A stretch of 64,000 nucleotides of DNA from Zavarzinella sp. (GCA_041399155.1 JAWKTI010000001.1:496001-560000), one strand, 5' to 3'. Positions 1-8,834 are shown, counted from the stretch's first letter. Translations and numbers: made by a program. The notes: generated by a model from the letters alone, not told the origin.

Positions 1-449
1 AATGAAATCGCCTGGTTTGGCAATGAAATCGTTTCATGAGATAGATTTAATGAGATTTTCTTCAGATTTGCTTCGGTTTTCGGATAGCTCGCCCCATCTG
101 CAAGCCATTGCAGGAGCAATTTTTCTTCAAACGAGTCTGCTTTGATCAACTCCCCACCTTCGTGGGGCAAGTCGCCTGTTGGCTTTTTCAGAATCAAGCT
201 TTCTTCGGGCTTCAGATGGTGAATCCGCCGGCCTTCCAGATCGTGGACAATGGCTTTGAAATCAGCTTTCGGATTGGATCCGAACAACGACAGATGAAAA
301 CCACCTCGTCCAGCGGCAGCACCGTGGCAGGCACCGGAATTGCAGCCTAACCTCGTCAGCATCGGAACAACATCAGTGCGGAAATCGGCTGCCCACCCCC
401 ACCGTGGGAGACTTGCAATCACCAGAACTGCCAAGAAGATCGTTCGCAC
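1..449 (-). CDS. DUF1549-type secreted cytochrome-like protein (N-terminal part only)
   Basis: Partial gene running off the left edge; 149 codons are visible and open. It starts at a GTG (447-449) preceded by AGGAA eight bases upstream, with an in-frame TAA just before it. A signal-peptide-like stretch (VRTIFLAVLVIASLPRWGWA) is followed by CNSGACHG, a CX4CH heme-type motif, then GGFHLSLFG and an EGRR...PEESL...K pattern. The same order occurs near the N terminus of the complete DUF1549/DUF1553 protein at 53560-55992, so this is very probably a paralogue. It lies 18 bp downstream of the redoxin-like gene on the same strand, suggesting an operon. Such proteins are typical exported planctomycete proteins of unknown reaction. 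Heme binding is inferred from the motif only; the C-terminal domains are outside the window. Confidence 0.75.
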   Translation of the reverse strand, partial: MRTIFLAVLVIASLPRWGWAADFRTDVVPMLTRLGCNSGACHGAAAGRGGFHLSLFGSNPKADFKAIVHDLEGRRIHHLKPEESLILKKPTGDLPHEGGELIKADSFEEKLLLQWLADGASYPKTEANLKKISLNLSHETISLPNQAIS

Positions 450-467
450 GAGTAAAGTTCCTGATTA

Positions 468-1340
468 CTAGCGGGGAGATTTTGGTGATGGTTTCACAAA
501 CTCTTTCGCCCACTTTTTCAGCACTTCCTGAGCAGCAGGGGTGCCATAATTTTCCAGCTTGCCTGCATCAATAATGGTGTTGGCAATGCGGCCAATTTCT
601 GCACGGGTGGCAGGGTTTTTCTCGGCATATTCTTCAACTTTTTTGGCCGCTTTGGCCACGTCTTCCGGGGTGGCAGTTTTGCTAATCACCGGCACCAGCA
701 AACCACGTAAGTTCGGGTCCTGCATTGGTCTGGCTGGGTCTTTCTTGGGCATGGCGGTCAAGGTTTTTAAATCAGGAACTTTCCCGCCAGCTTGTTTCAC
801 CACTGCTTCCAGGATTTTTGGCAAATCCGCCTGAATGCTGGGCTGAACCAGTGCAAAGTTCGCAGTTACCTTCCCTTCATTGCCCACCAGAATGGTGAGC
901 ATCACGTTTCGATTCAGTCCATAATTGCCTGGGCCTTCAATACCTTCGGTATAAATGCCAATCGGTGCCTCTTTGGCCATGGCGTGCTGCACCCGCTTTA
1001 AGGTCGCTTCCGCTTCGGTGGCATCTGCCGTTAACCAAACAATCCCTGTATGCAAACCATCTTTCGCCCTGCTGGCCGTATATTCGGTCAGGGTGCGTGT
1101 CATGCTGGCAGAGAGGCGGTTGAAATCGTGCACGAACACCAGCACAATTGGCTTTTTGCCGGCAGCTGTGACAAAATCCAATTCTTTGCCTGCCTGTTCG
1201 CCATAAACGCCACGAACCTTAAAGGCGGGGAGCTTTTCGCCCACCTGGGGGCCGGAAAACTTCTTCTCTTCTGGTTCCTGGGCAAACATTGTGGTACAGC
1301 CCAGCACCAAACTACATGCAATAGACAGCGACAATTTCAT
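468..1340 (-). CDS. Secreted thioredoxin-fold (redoxin-like) protein lacking the CxxC pair
   Basis: A 290-residue protein with a signal peptide (MKLSLSIACSLVLGCTTMFA). The core has the redoxin layout: SGPQVGEKLPAFKV, then a strand of the IVLVFVHDFNRL type where a catalytic CxxC would normally sit, but no cysteine pair is present. The C-terminal third is lysine-rich and helical. It shares its opening SGPQVGEK with the secreted protein at 20189-20746, so the two look like distant paralogues. It is probably co-transcribed with the cytochrome-like gene that begins 18 bp downstream. Without catalytic cysteines, disulfide exchange is unlikely; a binding or structural role in the periplasm is inferred. 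The ATG has a GAGAA-type ribosome site upstream. Confidence 0.7.
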   Translation of the reverse strand: MKLSLSIACSLVLGCTTMFAQEPEEKKFSGPQVGEKLPAFKVRGVYGEQAGKELDFVTAAGKKPIVLVFVHDFNRLSASMTRTLTEYTASRAKDGLHTGIVWLTADATEAEATLKRVQHAMAKEAPIGIYTEGIEGPGNYGLNRNVMLTILVGNEGKVTANFALVQPSIQADLPKILEAVVKQAGGKVPDLKTLTAMPKKDPARPMQDPNLRGLLVPVISKTATPEDVAKAAKKVEEYAEKNPATRAEIGRIANTIIDAGKLENYGTPAAQEVLKKWAKEFVKPSPKSPR

Positions 1341-1435
1341 GAGTGTATTCTCATCAATCGATAGATTTTTGATTAATTAATGTGGACGAGTGTTTTCATA
1401 TCATCCTAACAGTTTGCCATCAGATAATGCAAACA

Positions 1436-2059
1436 TTAACTTTTCTTTAATATGTTGGCATCGTCAAGAATGCTCCAGAGTTGATCCCACAATTGTTCCG
1501 GCGTGGGAACAGCTTCCCCACGGTTCCAGTTGTGCATTGCCTGTTCAATACAGATCAGGCACTCTTCGCGGGCATAGGCTTCTTTTTCGGGCGATACCTG
1601 TTTCGAACTGCTTGTTTTTGTGGCAGGCTTTGGTTTCGCAGCACTCGAACCTGGTTTTTTGAGAACGCGATCCAGTTCGATGTTGCACAGCTCATCAGCA
1701 CGCTTGTTGTTGCCGCGCAGCACATGGTCAATCTGAAAGTGGTCTAATTTGTTGATTGTCTTGCGAACTTCCTGCCAGATTTCGAATATTTGTGGGTTTT
1801 TTACTTTGAATTCCCCACGTACCTGCTTCACCATCAATTCTGAATCGCTGTAGACATGCAGATCGGTGAAGCCCATGGCAACGGCATCGTGCAGCATCTG
1901 CCGCAGTGCGGAGTATTCAGCAATGTTATTCGTCTGATCTCCCAGGTATTCCGATTTTTCGATCGGTGGTTCGCCTGCTTCCTGAATCACATAGGCGTAG
2001 GCAGCTGGGCCAGGGTTCCCACGAGACGCACCATCCACGTAAACGGTAGCTTTTTTCAA
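1436..2059 (-). CDS. rnhA: Ribonuclease HI family protein
   Basis: A 207-residue protein whose first ~130 residues form an RNase H fold: YVDGASRGNPGPAAY with catalytic Asp9, NNIAEYSAL with Glu48, YSDSELMV with Asp72, and NNKRADEL with the fourth acidic residue near 122. This is the acidic quartet that binds two metal ions and cleaves the RNA strand of RNA-DNA hybrids. The remaining ~75 residues are a Lys/Ser-rich linker and a short helical tail absent from the minimal enzyme. The start codon is TTG, supported by AGAGGAAG eight bases before it; no ATG is available at the N terminus. It is divergent from tsaB, with about 40-75 bp between the starts. Confidence 0.88.
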   Translation of the reverse strand: MKKATVYVDGASRGNPGPAAYAYVIQEAGEPPIEKSEYLGDQTNNIAEYSALRQMLHDAVAMGFTDLHVYSDSELMVKQVRGEFKVKNPQIFEIWQEVRKTINKLDHFQIDHVLRGNNKRADELCNIELDRVLKKPGSSAAKPKPATKTSSSKQVSPEKEAYAREECLICIEQAMHNWNRGEAVPTPEQLWDQLWSILDDANILKKS

Positions 2060-2133
2060 GATTCTTCCTCTGAATTGCGTGCAAGAAAAGTCTATAACAA
2101 ATGAGTAATGGTGGGGATTACTTAAAGATTTGC

Positions 2134-2787
2134 ATGGATATCAGACTGATTATCGAAGGTTCGTGCCTACCAGCCATCGTGGGGATTTCTCGTGGGGAAG
2201 AAGTCGTTCAGGTTATTGAGCTTGATTCCCACAAACAACGATCCAGCGATCTGGTCATTGCGATCCAGCAACTGTTCCGCACCGTGGGGGCAACTTACTC
2301 CCAGTGCAGTGAAGTGATCTGTGGCTTGGGCCCGGGCAGTTACACAGGCCTGCGAGTGACGCTAAGTGCTGTCAAGGCAATGGTTTACGCTACTGGTGCA
2401 CGATTTGCCGGCATCGAAAGTTTTGTCAGTTGGATTCCTTTTCAGCATCCCGACCCCCACCACGTGGCAGTCATTGATTCCGCACTGAAAGAAAAACTGT
2501 TTTACCGGAATTATCTGCGGAATTCTGAAGGTAACTGGTTACTGGATAATGACTTAGAGATTATTACCGGTGAAGAGAGTGCCTTGAGGCTTTCCCACGC
2601 AGATTGGATTACCGGACCGGAAGCAATTCGCAGGCAAAAATCCAACCCCGTACCATCGATTGACCGGCTGAAAGCACTGGTAGCGGCCACCAGGATTTAC
2701 CCACAGTTGGTGCATACGGACGTCTGGCTGGCAGAACCACTGTATCTGCGTGGGAGCAGTGCTGAAGAGAATGTGAAGAAAGCTTAA
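2134..2787 (+). CDS. tsaB: tRNA N6-threonylcarbamoyladenosine synthesis protein TsaB
   Basis: About 217 residues. The actin/ASKHA-type motif GLGPGSYTGLRVTLSAVK (about residues 70-90) is diagnostic for TsaB (YeaZ), the partner of TsaD in making t6A at position 37 of ANN-reading tRNAs. TsaB is usually 210-240 residues, which fits. The start is uncertain: ATG at 2134 gives the short beta-strand N terminus expected for the family, while an ATG at 2101 would add 11 residues; neither has a strong ribosome site. A 7-bp hairpin (2793-2799 with 2809-2815) follows the stop but has no U tract after it. Confidence 0.88.
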   Translation: MDIRLIIEGSCLPAIVGISRGEEVVQVIELDSHKQRSSDLVIAIQQLFRTVGATYSQCSEVICGLGPGSYTGLRVTLSAVKAMVYATGARFAGIESFVSWIPFQHPDPHHVAVIDSALKEKLFYRNYLRNSEGNWLLDNDLEIITGEESALRLSHADWITGPEAIRRQKSNPVPSIDRLKALVAATRIYPQLVHTDVWLAEPLYLRGSSAEENVKKA

Positions 2788-2810
2788 TTTTTGCACTTTG
2801 ACACATAGAA

Positions 2811-2880
2811 AGTGCCACTCTCCGCCACGAAGATACTGGTAGTGATGTAGAATTATCGTACGGGCAAATTCAGACAATTA
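2811..2880 (+). pseudogene. Decayed duplicate of the 5' part of the small gene at 3723
   Basis: This stretch aligns with about 3743-3803, the beginning of the small gene at 3723-4028. In the best 40-base block (from TCCGCCA to ATCGT) I count about 31 identities by eye, then a 1-base deletion, then CGGGCAAAT and CAGA again shared. The deletion breaks the frame and no start codon is kept, so it is a remnant and not a gene. The two copies flank the metallophosphoesterase gene, which may therefore have been inserted, or left behind by a duplication, between them. Confidence 0.6.
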
Positions 2881-2931
2881 CTCCTGGTGTCCCCACCGCA
2901 CTCAGTTGGCACCAAACAGTGGTAGATCAGC

Positions 2932-3627
2932 ATGGCACGCACACTTGCAATAGGCGATATTCATGGTTGCATCAATGCGTTGCTGACATTGGAGAAATTT
3001 GTCGGCTTTCAGGAATCAGATACGATTATCACTTTAGGTGATTACGTAGACCGTGGGCCGAATTCCTGCGCGGTGATCGATTGGCTAATCTTTACGAATC
3101 AAAAACGAAAGCTGATCCCACTTCGTGGAAATCATGATCTGATGATGCTGAAAGCAAGCACAGATAGAAAATGGAAGCATGATTGGATGGCAGCAGGTGG
3201 AGAAGCTACTTTACGATCTTATTCTCCTTTTGATCATGACCCTGGCTCAATGGTAGACATCCCAGAAACTCACTGGGACTTTCTGGAAAACCATTTGCTG
3301 CCATACTATGAAACAGACACCCACATATTTGTTCATGCAAATCTATTGCCGGATCTGCCGATGTCCGAACAGCCGGAATACTACCTTTATTGGCAGGATT
3401 TTGATGATAACTCAGGACATGAAAGTGGGAAAATCATGGTGTGCGGCCATAATTCCCAAAAATCCGGTCGTCCAAAGTTGAACGGCAATGCTGTCTGTAT
3501 TGATACATATGTTTATGGAAGTGGTTGGCTTACTTGCCTTGATGTCGGAACAGGGAAAGTTTGGCAATCAAACGAAAATGGCGACACTCGGGTGTACATT
3601 CTCCAGGAATATAACTACGACAATTGA
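2932..3627 (+). CDS. Serine/threonine-phosphatase-like metallophosphoesterase
   Basis: A 231-residue protein with the complete bacterial PPP/calcineurin-like signature: GDIHG (residues 8-12), GDYVDRG (about 37-43) and GNHD (about 67-70), followed by the metal-binding histidines of VHANL and CGHNS. These residues coordinate two metal ions. The family hydrolyses phosphoserine/threonine esters or dinucleoside polyphosphates (ApaH/PrpE type), and the sequence alone does not decide which. It sits between a decayed copy of the next gene and that gene itself, in an accessory patch. Its stop overlaps an upstream in-frame extension of the next reading frame but not the start I prefer for it. Confidence 0.85.
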   Translation: MARTLAIGDIHGCINALLTLEKFVGFQESDTIITLGDYVDRGPNSCAVIDWLIFTNQKRKLIPLRGNHDLMMLKASTDRKWKHDWMAAGGEATLRSYSPFDHDPGSMVDIPETHWDFLENHLLPYYETDTHIFVHANLLPDLPMSEQPEYYLYWQDFDDNSGHESGKIMVCGHNSQKSGRPKLNGNAVCIDTYVYGSGWLTCLDVGTGKVWQSNENGDTRVYILQEYNYDN

Positions 3628-3722
3628 AAATAAATCCCGTAATTCTCTGTAGCTTCGCATTATTACGGAGCATACATCGACTACAAGTTTCAATTACACG
3701 GGACATTCACAGGATATTTCAA

Positions 3723-4028
3723 ATGCCAAAACGAAAACCCGCCCTCCGCCATGAAGACACTGGGAAATATGCAGAGTTATCGTTGCGGGCAAATCCAGAT
3801 GGTCTCGTGCTGGTATTTTCACCAAGTTTGGCTGCATTGTTGTCAATCGCAGAACGAGAAAAACGGAAACCGCTCACGAAAACGGAAGTGAATCGAATCA
3901 AAGATAGTGCACCAGCGATTGCAGTCACGTCTGAGCAAGCTGCGGCATTGGTAGAAGACCGTGGGTATGAAGATGTTGACCCACAACGTGCCTTTGACAA
4001 TTGGCAAGAGATGAATGAAGAGACATAG
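3723..4028 (+). CDS. Small conserved-looking protein of unknown function
   Basis: 101 residues from ATG 3723, preceded by AGGAT; an upstream start at 3624 is possible but its extra 33 residues look non-coding. The protein is basic at its start (MPKRKPALRHEDTGKYAEL), has a central Leu/Ser helix and an acidic C terminus (YEDVDPQRAFDNWQEMNEE). I do not recognise a family. The existence of a decayed second copy of its 5' end at 2811-2880 shows the sequence has been duplicated and was once a unit. It lies directly upstream of the SUKH protein, so it could belong to the same accessory module. Confidence 0.5.
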   Translation: MPKRKPALRHEDTGKYAELSLRANPDGLVLVFSPSLAALLSIAEREKRKPLTKTEVNRIKDSAPAIAVTSEQAAALVEDRGYEDVDPQRAFDNWQEMNEET

Positions 4029-4164
4029 TCAATGGGTTTATTGATTGTCACGCAGTTCCTTGTAGAAAATAATTGTCTCGTGTACTGAGTTGGAAAACAC
4101 AGTTGTCTTGAAGCCTTGCGAAATTCTGCAGATTTCGCCCAGCAACATATCCGGTAAAGAGATC

Positions 4165-4884
4165 ATGAACAAGAATCTGCGCTTTGAAGATCAATTCCCT
4201 GCATTGACTTCAAAAGAACTTGCGAAAATTGAAAAACTACTAAAGAAACGGTTTGGTTACCCATCTATTCCACCAGAACTCAAGCAGTTTCTATTGGAAC
4301 ATAATGGTTGCAAGTTTCAATCATCAAAAAAAGATTCCGAAACAGGCATTAAGGTCAATTTGCCATTTTTGGAATATGCACCCGTAGCGGGTATCTTTGG
4401 CATCTGGCAAGACCGATTTGATGATGTGCAAAATCTCGATAGGGATTATCCGGAGTTGTTTGCCTCCAATGAGAATTCCAAAGAAAATTTCGATGTCCTG
4501 CCAGACAAAATGATGTCATTTGCGTTTGAACACATTGATACAGGCAGTTTATTTGCGGTTTCTGTGGCCGAAAGAGACTATGGTGTTGTGTACTATTATT
4601 ATGATCAGTACATGTATTCGATTGTTGGGAGAATCCGTTCCATAGAGAAAATTGGCGATTGTTATTACAACCAGAAAATTGGAAAAATATTAGAGAAATA
4701 CAAAGTCAACAAAGAAGACGTCTGTTCGAACGACGGCGTATATAGTGATCATATTCACGACGATGATTCACTCGATTTATCCGAAGAATGCAGGTTTGAA
4801 CTCAGTCGAACTTATTTCGTACCGGTAGCACCTACTTTTGCCGAATTCCTAAACCGCCTTAAAGCCTTTAAACTTGAAGATTAA
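4165..4884 (+). CDS. SMI1/KNR4 (SUKH) family protein
   Basis: About 239 residues from ATG 4165, preceded by AAAGAG. The N-terminal part matches the SUKH fold: an amphipathic helix (ELAKIEKLLKKRFGYP), then PPELKQFLLEHNGCKF, the usual P-x-x-x-K-x-F-L-x-x-x-N-G pattern, then GIFGIW and a long beta-rich section with a tyrosine run (VVYYYYDQYMYS). SUKH proteins are commonly immunity proteins against secreted toxins, and solitary copies are frequent. No toxin is visible next to it. The gene is AT-richer than its neighbours, in keeping with an acquired accessory gene. An upstream ATG at 4090 would add 25 residues with no support. Confidence 0.7.
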   Translation: MNKNLRFEDQFPALTSKELAKIEKLLKKRFGYPSIPPELKQFLLEHNGCKFQSSKKDSETGIKVNLPFLEYAPVAGIFGIWQDRFDDVQNLDRDYPELFASNENSKENFDVLPDKMMSFAFEHIDTGSLFAVSVAERDYGVVYYYYDQYMYSIVGRIRSIEKIGDCYYNQKIGKILEKYKVNKEDVCSNDGVYSDHIHDDDSLDLSEECRFELSRTYFVPVAPTFAEFLNRLKAFKLED

Positions 4885-4996
4885 CAAATTGAATCGAACC
4901 TGCGAGCGATGAAAGAAAAGGCGAAGCGTAGCTAAGCCGTCGACTCACAAAGAAGATGATAATCCCGGATATTCACTACTTTCTGGTGATCATCTC

Positions 4997-5674
4997 CTAA
5001 TCCTGCTTGACTTTCAATTCCACCCCTTGCACACCGTGGAGGGTGTTGATTTCTCCTACGCAGTCTAGGAGCTGGCGGTCGTCATTCATGTGCACCAGAT
5101 ATTTCAGTTCAATCGCGGGACCCTTGCTGACCGTGCCTACTTCCTGCACCACCGCTTTTGAACAATATTTTTCGAATATTGGTGCAAGTACTTCCTGGTG
5201 GGCAACACCGAGTTCGATTTTTACTGTTAAGATGCAAACCGTAGTAATTTCCGGGTCAGATGTCACTGGCCGCACAATCCAGGCGGCAATTCCACCTAGC
5301 GGCAAGCCAATCAGAGCGACATTCAGAAAACCTGCCCCCAGTGCCATCCCCACGGCCACTGCAAAGATCACAAATGCGGTATCGCGGGTATCGGCCACAA
5401 CGGTGCGGAAGCGGACAATCGATAATGCACCCACCAGGCTGAAAGCCCGGGCGGGGCTGTTGCCAATGGCCATGGTAACCATTGTGATTAGTCCCGTCAG
5501 TAATACCAGCGTGGGGATGATATTGTTGGTATCTGGCTGCCTGGAAACTCGTGTGGCACGAAAAATAGCTGCAACCACGCCACCAAAAATAAACGAAATC
5601 GATATGCGTAACGCAATTGTGGTCGAATTCAGCCCTTCACTGTTTAACAGTGGCTCTTTTAACCAATCCAGCAT
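4997..5674 (-). CDS. DUF4956 family membrane protein
   Basis: About 225 residues. Four hydrophobic segments in the first ~140 residues (for example ISISFIFGGVVAAIFRA, PTLVLLTGLITMVTMAI and FVIFAVAVGMALGAGFLNVA) flank the conserved NSPARAFSLVGALSIVRFRT block that marks DUF4956; a soluble alpha/beta C-terminal domain follows. The family is often encoded beside CotH proteins and VTC-type polyphosphate polymerases; here the CotH gene is directly upstream on the same strand, but no VTC gene is present. The molecular function is unknown. ATG at 5674 is preferred over upstream TTG codons because of the AAAAGAG stretch ahead of it. Confidence 0.8.
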   Translation of the reverse strand: MLDWLKEPLLNSEGLNSTTIALRISISFIFGGVVAAIFRATRVSRQPDTNNIIPTLVLLTGLITMVTMAIGNSPARAFSLVGALSIVRFRTVVADTRDTAFVIFAVAVGMALGAGFLNVALIGLPLGGIAAWIVRPVTSDPEITTVCILTVKIELGVAHQEVLAPIFEKYCSKAVVQEVGTVSKGPAIELKYLVHMNDDRQLLDCVGEINTLHGVQGVELKVKQD

Positions 5675-5771
5675 CAACAAACTCTTTTCAGGTGGGGTAC
5701 GGACCAGGGAGGGATTCTGCTACTTACATCCTACGAACTGTTACCGGCATAACAGCATGCCCTGGCACAGA

Positions 5772-7511
5772 TTATTTGCCGACAGCTTTTTTCACTTCTG
5801 CGTGGTTCAGTAGATAACTACGCCGGGCATCAAAAAATCCTTTCAAACTGCTTGAAGAAGTAGAATTTGGATCGGTTTCTGTGAGGAAATTTTCATAGGT
5901 AGAGAGCTTTTTCACATCGTCTTTGACGATATCTTTCACCAGATCGCGGGAACGTTGTACCACTGGTTGCAGATTTTTCCAATCAAAGTCGTCGTGGGCT
6001 ATCTGGTAGATGAAGCGGAGATATTTTTCCCGCAAAGCAGGAACCGCTAACAGCTTACTGCGTAATGGTTTACGACTGTCTGTTATGCCCACCAGCGGAT
6101 CAAGTTGCACCCCACCCATGCCACCGGGGCCTCCCGGACCTCGCCCAGGGCCGCCGGGACCAAAACCAGGCAACATCCCTTCCATTTGTTGCTGTTGATC
6201 TTTGGTGAGGATTTTCGCCATGGAACGATCAATTTCCTCCTGAAGATCTTTCAGCGATGCACGCTGTTTAGCATCCAGCCCAAGCATTTCCTGTACAAAC
6301 CCTGGCATCACCTCGGTTGGCCGGGGTGGGGTGAAACCACCAGGCCCGCCTGGGCCAAAACCGGGTCTTCCGAGACCACCCGGACCAAAACCACCTGGCC
6401 CACTGCGGCCAGACCGGAAGGTTTCGTTCATATCGTGGGGAATGATGTGAAAAACCCCCTTCTCATCGCGGGCAATGCTGAAATCGCTGGCACGGGTCCA
6501 GTAGCCATCTTCATTGGAAGTAGCAACATCTAAAGCAATAAACCAGAGCGTGGATTCTATGTCCAGTATGTGTCGCAACTTCTCCTCCAACTGTTCTGGT
6601 GGGGTAGTATTCAACACTTTGCACAATTCGATTAGTGCCTTCCAGTCTTCTTCACGATCTTTCGATTTGATCTGGAAGCGTCGCTGATAATCCTGAATGT
6701 TGTCGCCCGTGTATTCCAGCCCACCATTGCCGTTGGGGCTTCCCTTCACTTTCCAGCGGGCACCTTTAGTGGAGCCGTAGAAATCCTTCAGAAAATCTTT
6801 GTTAAACTGTTGTGTATTGACAAACAAGCCCCAGTCTTCGCCATTGATGACGACCCGCACAAAATTGCTTTTGGGTGCGGCAATATGCTTTCTTGCAATA
6901 TGCGAATATAGGAATGTGTGCATCATCGAAGCATCGGTGTGGGCATTCAACAGGTTCAGCGTGCGATAACCAAGAATGTCCTGTTTCTCTAACGCCATAT
7001 CCACAGAAAGGTTCAGCGATTTTTTGTAGCCTGATGGCACCATCATCAGCGAGGTCATCCCACGGTAGCTGATACCGACATTTTCGTATTTCTTGCCATC
7101 CACCGTTACGGTGGCGGGTACTTCCACATCTGTGCGAACGAAATCGCTTAATTCTTTTTCCCAATCGGGGCTGTTGAAATTAATAAAAATTGTTCGCACG
7201 GTTTCAGGATCGTAAAGATCCTTGCTGGTTGATTTTTTCACCTGATCAGGAGTTATCTTCTTCCCTTCCTGTGGGGGATTTGCAACCATCCCACCTCGAC
7301 CACCCGGTCCAAAACCACCACGTCCGGGATTGGTGGCGGCAACTCGTCGGGCCTCACGACGTTCTTCATCATTCAGCCAGTCGTTGCCATCCTTGTCAAA
7401 CTGTTTCACCAGTGGGCGATCCCCCGCCTGGGGCCCGAATCCGGGTGGTTGAGCAACAACTGAAATTCCAAAAAGTGCTAAAGCACCACAAGAAAGGAAC
7501 CATATCTTCAT
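5772..7511 (-). CDS. Secreted CotH-kinase-family protein with EF-hand-like loop
   Basis: About 579 residues from ATG 7511 (GGGAT upstream), giving a clean signal peptide (MKIWFLSCGALALFGISVVA). An EF-hand-like loop (DKDGNDWLNDEE) follows. The CotH domain occupies roughly residues 95-360: the YRGMTSL, KKSLNLS, LLNAHTDASMMHTFLYS, NGEDWGLFVNTQQ and DVATSNEDGYWTRASDF blocks, then HDMNETF. Gly/Pro-rich FGPGG repeats interrupt the C-terminal half, with a Gln-rich helix between them. CotH proteins phosphorylate protein serines using ATP; in planctomycetes they are exported and their target is unknown. It is probably one transcription unit with the DUF4956 gene 97 bp downstream. Confidence 0.85.
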   Translation of the reverse strand: MKIWFLSCGALALFGISVVAQPPGFGPQAGDRPLVKQFDKDGNDWLNDEERREARRVAATNPGRGGFGPGGRGGMVANPPQEGKKITPDQVKKSTSKDLYDPETVRTIFINFNSPDWEKELSDFVRTDVEVPATVTVDGKKYENVGISYRGMTSLMMVPSGYKKSLNLSVDMALEKQDILGYRTLNLLNAHTDASMMHTFLYSHIARKHIAAPKSNFVRVVINGEDWGLFVNTQQFNKDFLKDFYGSTKGARWKVKGSPNGNGGLEYTGDNIQDYQRRFQIKSKDREEDWKALIELCKVLNTTPPEQLEEKLRHILDIESTLWFIALDVATSNEDGYWTRASDFSIARDEKGVFHIIPHDMNETFRSGRSGPGGFGPGGLGRPGFGPGGPGGFTPPRPTEVMPGFVQEMLGLDAKQRASLKDLQEEIDRSMAKILTKDQQQQMEGMLPGFGPGGPGRGPGGPGGMGGVQLDPLVGITDSRKPLRSKLLAVPALREKYLRFIYQIAHDDFDWKNLQPVVQRSRDLVKDIVKDDVKKLSTYENFLTETDPNSTSSSSLKGFFDARRSYLLNHAEVKKAVGK

Positions 7512-7724
7512 GAAAAATCCCATCGCCCAGAAATGTAAAGACTTCATGAAGTTTACTGAATACTCATTGACTTTTCGGACTCACTGTGGTCCGCGATCTG
7601 AACAAATTTCAAGAATGAAACAATTTTAATAGCCCCCAGAGAAATATCGCAGATCGATATTTCATACTGGAATCTGCTTTGTCCGTCCTTGCAATCCTTG
7701 TGGGGCGGCAGAATAATAACAATT

Positions 7725-8834
7725 ATGTTATCTAAGCAGCGATTATTGCACCTGCGTGTCCAACAAGATGGCCTGTTGTACGAAAATGTGCCCATTTTGT
7801 GGTGTGCGGATACTATTTGGATCGAAGGTACACTGAAACTGCCTGTGGGGGCTCGTAACAAAGCGGAATATCGCCTGCATCTCGCCGATGGTAAGCAAGT
7901 GCAGGCAACGCACCTGAAGCAAATTGACAATTCAGAGCGGTTTCGCCTGATTTTTCGCCTGCCCCCACCTGCAAATACTACTTCTGCAGTGGTGCGTTGG
8001 CGTCAACACGAAGTTGGTACCATTGAATTGCCCGTTGTTTCCAAAGAGGAGTACAGCCAGCACCTTCAGCTAGACGGGGCTTTTTCGCAAATTTGGGAAA
8101 ATGGCACTACGAACATGGGTGGCACCTTCATTTCTGGCCAGAATCATGGCTGGATCATTCACACCACCATCCAGCACCGTGTGGGGTTGTATGGGCTTTC
8201 AGAACTGCCGATTGTATTAGAGCTTTCTCATGAAGCTGATGTGCCGCACCACTGGGATTTGGTGCTGCCAAAGCACCTGCTGCGTGGAAAATCAGCCCAG
8301 GTTCCGATATTTTTGCCCAGGTTGCCTAAAAAAGCGATTAACTATCATGCCACCTGGTCTGTCGCAGGCGACGTGCGGCACAGTCAAAGGCTACAACTTC
8401 TTACGGCAAAACAGTTTGTGGCGAATTTACGACTCATTTCGCAGGTGATGGTGGGCACGCACTCTCAGTATCCAGTTTTTCTACTTGGATCTACCAGCCC
8501 ACGTGGGACAGGGAAATTCGGCTACGAGCTTATTTTTCAGGCTTCAAAAGAAATGCCTCCGGTGCCACAGACTGGCCAGTGCACCATGGAAAATGGTTTG
8601 CTGGTGATTCGCGGAACAGAACTTACCGTGGATCAGTTCCGTGGTGATCATCGCTATTGGTTGTTGATCGAAGGCAGACAGATTACCGAATTGACACCCA
8701 CATCAGCACCTGTGGTCAAATTCGATGCAGAAGGTGGCTTCAGTACCATCTTTGATGCGGATTTCACCTGGAATGATGCTGCAGATGAAGAGTTGTACGA
8801 TCGTCTGAGTAAAATCATGAATGAAAACTCATAA
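7725..8834 (+). CDS. Unknown protein, probably beta-rich
   Basis: About 369 residues from ATG 7725; an upstream start at 7689 would add 12 residues. No family is recognised. The sequence is rich in alternating hydrophobic/polar stretches typical of beta sandwiches, has no signal peptide or membrane segment, and ends in an acidic tail (DEELYDRLSKIMNENS). The codon pattern and absence of internal stops over 1.1 kb support a real gene. It is divergent from the CotH gene, and the next gene downstream is 226 bp away, so it seems monocistronic. Confidence 0.6.
   Translation: MLSKQRLLHLRVQQDGLLYENVPILWCADTIWIEGTLKLPVGARNKAEYRLHLADGKQVQATHLKQIDNSERFRLIFRLPPPANTTSAVVRWRQHEVGTIELPVVSKEEYSQHLQLDGAFSQIWENGTTNMGGTFISGQNHGWIIHTTIQHRVGLYGLSELPIVLELSHEADVPHHWDLVLPKHLLRGKSAQVPIFLPRLPKKAINYHATWSVAGDVRHSQRLQLLTAKQFVANLRLISQVMVGTHSQYPVFLLGSTSPRGTGKFGYELIFQASKEMPPVPQTGQCTMENGLLVIRGTELTVDQFRGDHRYWLLIEGRQITELTPTSAPVVKFDAEGGFSTIFDADFTWNDAADEELYDRLSKIMNENS

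Noticed and set aside
2793..2815. GCACTTT/AAAGTGC hairpin after tsaB as a terminator
   Set aside because: Perfect 7-bp stem, but no U tract after it on either strand; the T run precedes the stem.
5007..5813. 268-codon plus-strand open frame antisense to DUF4956
   Set aside because: The DUF4956 reading is clearly conserved; the antisense frame is Ser/Thr-rich shadow sequence.
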